This document shows, piece by piece, positions 61,300-64,000 of a stretch of DNA of 64,000 nucleotides (its first letter is position 1; each line of letters opens with the position of its first letter). This DNA is from Bacteroidia bacterium (GTDB lineage Bacteria > Bacteroidota > Bacteroidia > SXHM01). A program made the position numbers and the translations under genes. The notes beneath the pieces are model-generated. The model did not search any database, was not told where the DNA came from, and saw only the letters and a program-made list of their open reading frames with translations. The stretch is from contig JAJVIC010000007.1 in NCBI GenBank assembly GCA_022072225.1, forward strand, positions 248,001-312,000. The letters are read 5' to 3'.

Positions 61300-64000
61300 A
61301 TGAAACACCTTTTCTCAACCCTCACCCTCTTTTTCGCGGCAGCACTTACAAGTTTTGCCTGCGTAGGCGAGTTTACCTACACCGTAACAGGCAACACTGT
61401 AACCTTTCACGGAAGTTCAGACACTCCTGAAGTAACTTATCATTGGAATTTTGGCGACCAAAGCGATGCCAACGGACAAAACGTTTCGCATACCTACACG
61501 CTTTATCCCGAGCACTACAATGTATGCCTCACCATTTCAGACGGACAAGGCTGCACCGATGAATATTGTGTAAATATTTATGTGCAAACGGGCCCTACCT
61601 GCGAGGCGTTCTTTGAAACGGAGGCAGTTTGTCTGGGCACAACTACTAATTTTACAGATGGTTCTGCAACAAATGTAGGCACCGTAAATTCATGGTTATG
61701 GAGTTTTGGTGATGGAACAACATCTGATGCACAAAACCCGCAGCATACCTATGCCAATTCAGGAGTGTATGAAGTTTGTCTTACCATTGAAACCAGCGAA
61801 GGCTGCACCGATGACTATTGCCGCAATGTATTGGTTCTGCCTCTGCCCAATACTCTTTTTATTGTTCAGAATAATGTAGTGGGTGAAACGGTTCATGTAA
61901 ACAACGAAACAACTATCAGTAACGGAAGTATTGCAAGCTACACATGGCATTGGGGCGATGGTTCTGCTACGTCAAATGTTGCGGATCCTACACATGTTTA
62001 CAGTGAACCCGGCACATATAACATTTGCCTTGTTGCTGTTTCAAACGAAGGTTGTGTGAATGAATATTGCCACGAGATAGTTATAGAGCCTATTTCTTCT
62101 GAATGTCACGCATCATTTACCTATGCAGTAAACAATAACACCGTAACATTTGAATCAGGTACTACACAACCCAACGAATATTACCACTGGATTTTTGGTG
62201 ATGGCAGCGATGCCAACGGAACAAACGTAACACACACCTATACCGTTTTCCCTGAGCACTATAATGTTTGCGCCATTCTTATCAACACCATTACCGGCTG
62301 CCGTGATACGGTTTGCCAAACCATTTATGTTCAGGATGGCGGCAGCAGCGGAACATGCGAAGCATTTTTTGAATACGAAATTGATAACAACTTAGTACAC
62401 TTCTTCGGGGTTTCAAGTGCTGATGGTTCAACCTATCACTGGAGCTTTGGCGATGATGAACACAGCGGTCAGCAAAACCCGAATCACGATTATGCGTTGT
62501 TTCCTGAGCACTATCAGGTTTGTTTAACCATTGTAACTCCTGATGGCTGCACCGACACCTATTGCGAAACCGTTTTTGTGGAAGGCGGCAGCACCGGCAG
62601 TGCGTGCGAAGCCAGCATGGAATATGTAATGGATGGCAACAATGTGCATTTTTATGGGCATTCTACTGAAGACAATGTGGATTATATCTGGAACTTTGGC
62701 GATGGTCATAACGGAACAGGACAAGACCCATGGCATACCTATACTCAGTTTCCCGAACATTACGAAGTATGTTTAATCATTGGCAACAACAACAACGGCT
62801 GCCGCGACACAGTGTGCGAAACCATTTATGTTCAGGAAGGCATGCAGTGCAGTGCTGAATTTACTTACACCATTACAGGTAATGAAGTTCATTTTGCGGC
62901 AGCTTCCAATACTGACGGAACACATTATCTCTGGAGTTTTGGCGATGGTACACAGGCAGACGGGCATCATCCTAATCATGCGTATGAATTATTTCCTGAG
63001 CATTACGAAGTATGCCTTACTGTTACCAACTCTGCTACCGGTTGCAGCGAAACACATTGCGAAACCATTTTCATTGAGGCACAAAACACACAACATTTTA
63101 CAATAGAGGGAACAATATATGCAGGGCAGAATACAGCCGATGAAGGTCATGTTTACCTCATTCATTACAATGCTGATTTAGGTCTGCTCGAAGAGGTGGC
63201 AACCACCAATATTCTCGCCAACGGACATTATGTATTTACTAATGTTACAGCCGGAAATTATTTTCTAAAAGCTGCATTGGTCGAAGGCTCTTTGTATTAC
63301 GAAAATTGGTTGCCAACCTATTTTGAACACGAACTTTTCTGGTATCAGGCAAATGTGGTAAGTGTTACTGCCAACCTTAATCGCAACATTCATTTAATTG
63401 AAGGCAACAATCCCGGAGGTCCCGGGTTTGTGGGCGGATTGGTTACAGAAGGAGCCAACAAAACTTCCGGTCCGGGCGACCCTGTGGAAGGCGTGCAGAT
63501 TATGCTGCTTACCATGAATGACGAACCGGTACAATATGTTTATACCAATGCTGCCGGACAGTTTTCGTTTGAAGGTGTGGCATACGGAACCTACAAAGTG
63601 TATGGCGAAGTATTGAACCTTAATACCATTCCTGCTATTGTAACCATCAGTGCTCCTGAACCAAGCGTTGATAATATTGGCTTGCTGGTAACTTCAACTG
63701 AAGTAACAACAGGTGTATTTGAACCTGCGGTTATTAATGAATCGGCTGTTGGCGGGTTATTCCCCAATCCAACTAATGGCGATGCTTCGGTGAACATCAG
63801 TCTATCAAAAGACGCACGTGTTGCCATTCGTTTGTTTGATATTGCAGGACGACAAGTGTATGCCGACATTCTGAATTTCAGCGCAGGTGTGCAGCAAATT
63901 AATTTGCCTGTTTCTGCTCTTAATGCAGGAATTTACAGCCTCACTTTATCAGATGAAAAATCGAGTACAATGGTTACAAGAAAATTAGTGAAGACAGAAT
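61300..64000 (+). CDS. seven-PKD T9SS surface protein (stop just beyond window end)
   Basis: 900 residues visible; the last base of the window could be the first of a stop codon. Signal peptide (about 1-20). Seven PKD domains (about 22-600) each have an FGDG-type core: HWNFGDQ, LWSFGDGT, TWHWGDGS, HWIFGDGS, HWSFGDDE, IWNFGDGH, LWSFGDGT. Most repeat an FPEHY.VC segment. A carboxypeptidase-regulatory/SdrD-like beta domain (about 610-800) follows, and a T9SS type A sorting domain ends it (FPNPTNGDA, AGIYSLTL, KLVKTE). It is a probable secreted adhesin or scaffold. Confidence 0.88.
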   Translation, partial: MKHLFSTLTLFFAAALTSFACVGEFTYTVTGNTVTFHGSSDTPEVTYHWNFGDQSDANGQNVSHTYTLYPEHYNVCLTISDGQGCTDEYCVNIYVQTGPTCEAFFETEAVCLGTTTNFTDGSATNVGTVNSWLWSFGDGTTSDAQNPQHTYANSGVYEVCLTIETSEGCTDDYCRNVLVLPLPNTLFIVQNNVVGETVHVNNETTISNGSIASYTWHWGDGSATSNVADPTHVYSEPGTYNICLVAVSNEGCVNEYCHEIVIEPISSECHASFTYAVNNNTVTFESGTTQPNEYYHWIFGDGSDANGTNVTHTYTVFPEHYNVCAILINTITGCRDTVCQTIYVQDGGSSGTCEAFFEYEIDNNLVHFFGVSSADGSTYHWSFGDDEHSGQQNPNHDYALFPEHYQVCLTIVTPDGCTDTYCETVFVEGGSTGSACEASMEYVMDGNNVHFYGHSTEDNVDYIWNFGDGHNGTGQDPWHTYTQFPEHYEVCLIIGNNNNGCRDTVCETIYVQEGMQCSAEFTYTITGNEVHFAAASNTDGTHYLWSFGDGTQADGHHPNHAYELFPEHYEVCLTVTNSATGCSETHCETIFIEAQNTQHFTIEGTIYAGQNTADEGHVYLIHYNADLGLLEEVATTNILANGHYVFTNVTAGNYFLKAALVEGSLYYENWLPTYFEHELFWYQANVVSVTANLNRNIHLIEGNNPGGPGFVGGLVTEGANKTSGPGDPVEGVQIMLLTMNDEPVQYVYTNAAGQFSFEGVAYGTYKVYGEVLNLNTIPAIVTISAPEPSVDNIGLLVTSTEVTTGVFEPAVINESAVGGLFPNPTNGDASVNISLSKDARVAIRLFDIAGRQVYADILNFSAGVQQINLPVSALNAGIYSLTLSDEKSSTMVTRKLVKTE

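Overview
The window comes from a member of the Bacteroidota. The support is direct: two proteins with type IX secretion (T9SS) C-terminal domains, a gliding-motility-type CTD protein, a TonB-dependent receptor with a carboxypeptidase-like N-terminal domain, a HYC_CC_PP-type protein, a complete alternative complex III operon (actABCDEF) joined to cytochrome c oxidase genes, TAnnTTTG-type -7 promoter boxes, and prfB with a programmed +1 frameshift. The organism is an aerobic, haem-rich Gram-negative. I cannot fix the family or genus. I saw no rRNA or tRNA gene, CRISPR array, insertion sequence or integrase.

Layout. 1-6.3 kb (minus): truncated TonB receptor, HYC_CC_PP protein, small hypothetical, [2Fe-2S] ferredoxin, polyprenyl synthase, sugar epimerase, coiled-coil envelope protein. 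6.4-14.4 kb (plus): LytTR regulator, Nfu Fe-S carrier, rsmA, mgtE, amidase, then a secreted/cytochrome-like/YceI/DUF5777 cluster. 14.4-20.8 kb (minus): riboflavin synthase, a T9SS adhesin, hemC-hemD fusion, purS, pssA. 20.8-31.6 kb: split YeeE/YedE transporter, a large repeat surface protein, MFS transporter, recX, prfB, ArsC-like, patatin-barrel protein, VOC, DinB and ferritin. 31.6-37.8 kb (minus): a SiaA/SiaC/SiaB-like partner-switching set, then an operon with a DUF255 protein and an exonuclease. 37.9-39.6 kb (plus): DUF4271 membrane protein and a second HemD. 39.7-46 kb is accessory: hypothetical genes, a composite 100-bp repeat array, a nuclease-KAP ATPase-nuclease operon and a 21-bp repeat array. 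46-57.6 kb (minus): respiratory operon actABCDEF-coxB-ctaD. 58-64 kb (plus): ECF sigma factor, a predicted inner-membrane-to-outer-membrane protein with 20 heptad repeats, a PKD lipoprotein and a seven-PKD T9SS protein.

How genes work together. The act/cox operon moves electrons from quinol to oxygen without a bc1 complex. The SiaB/SiaC/PP2C genes look like a kinase-substrate-phosphatase switch. The sigma factor and the following TM-linker-barrel protein look like a signalling pair. The HemC-HemD fusion and free HemD serve tetrapyrrole synthesis, which the cytochromes need.

The most unusual content is (1) the three-gene nuclease/KAP/nuclease operon flanked by repeat arrays; (2) the sigma-linked envelope-spanning protein whose periplasmic linker is a 21-bp minisatellite; (3) three separate 21-nt arrays and several 7-nt microsatellites in 64 kb; and (4) dispersed repeat elements that form signal peptides or C-termini of at least eight genes. 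Coordinates and motifs were read by eye; no database search was run.
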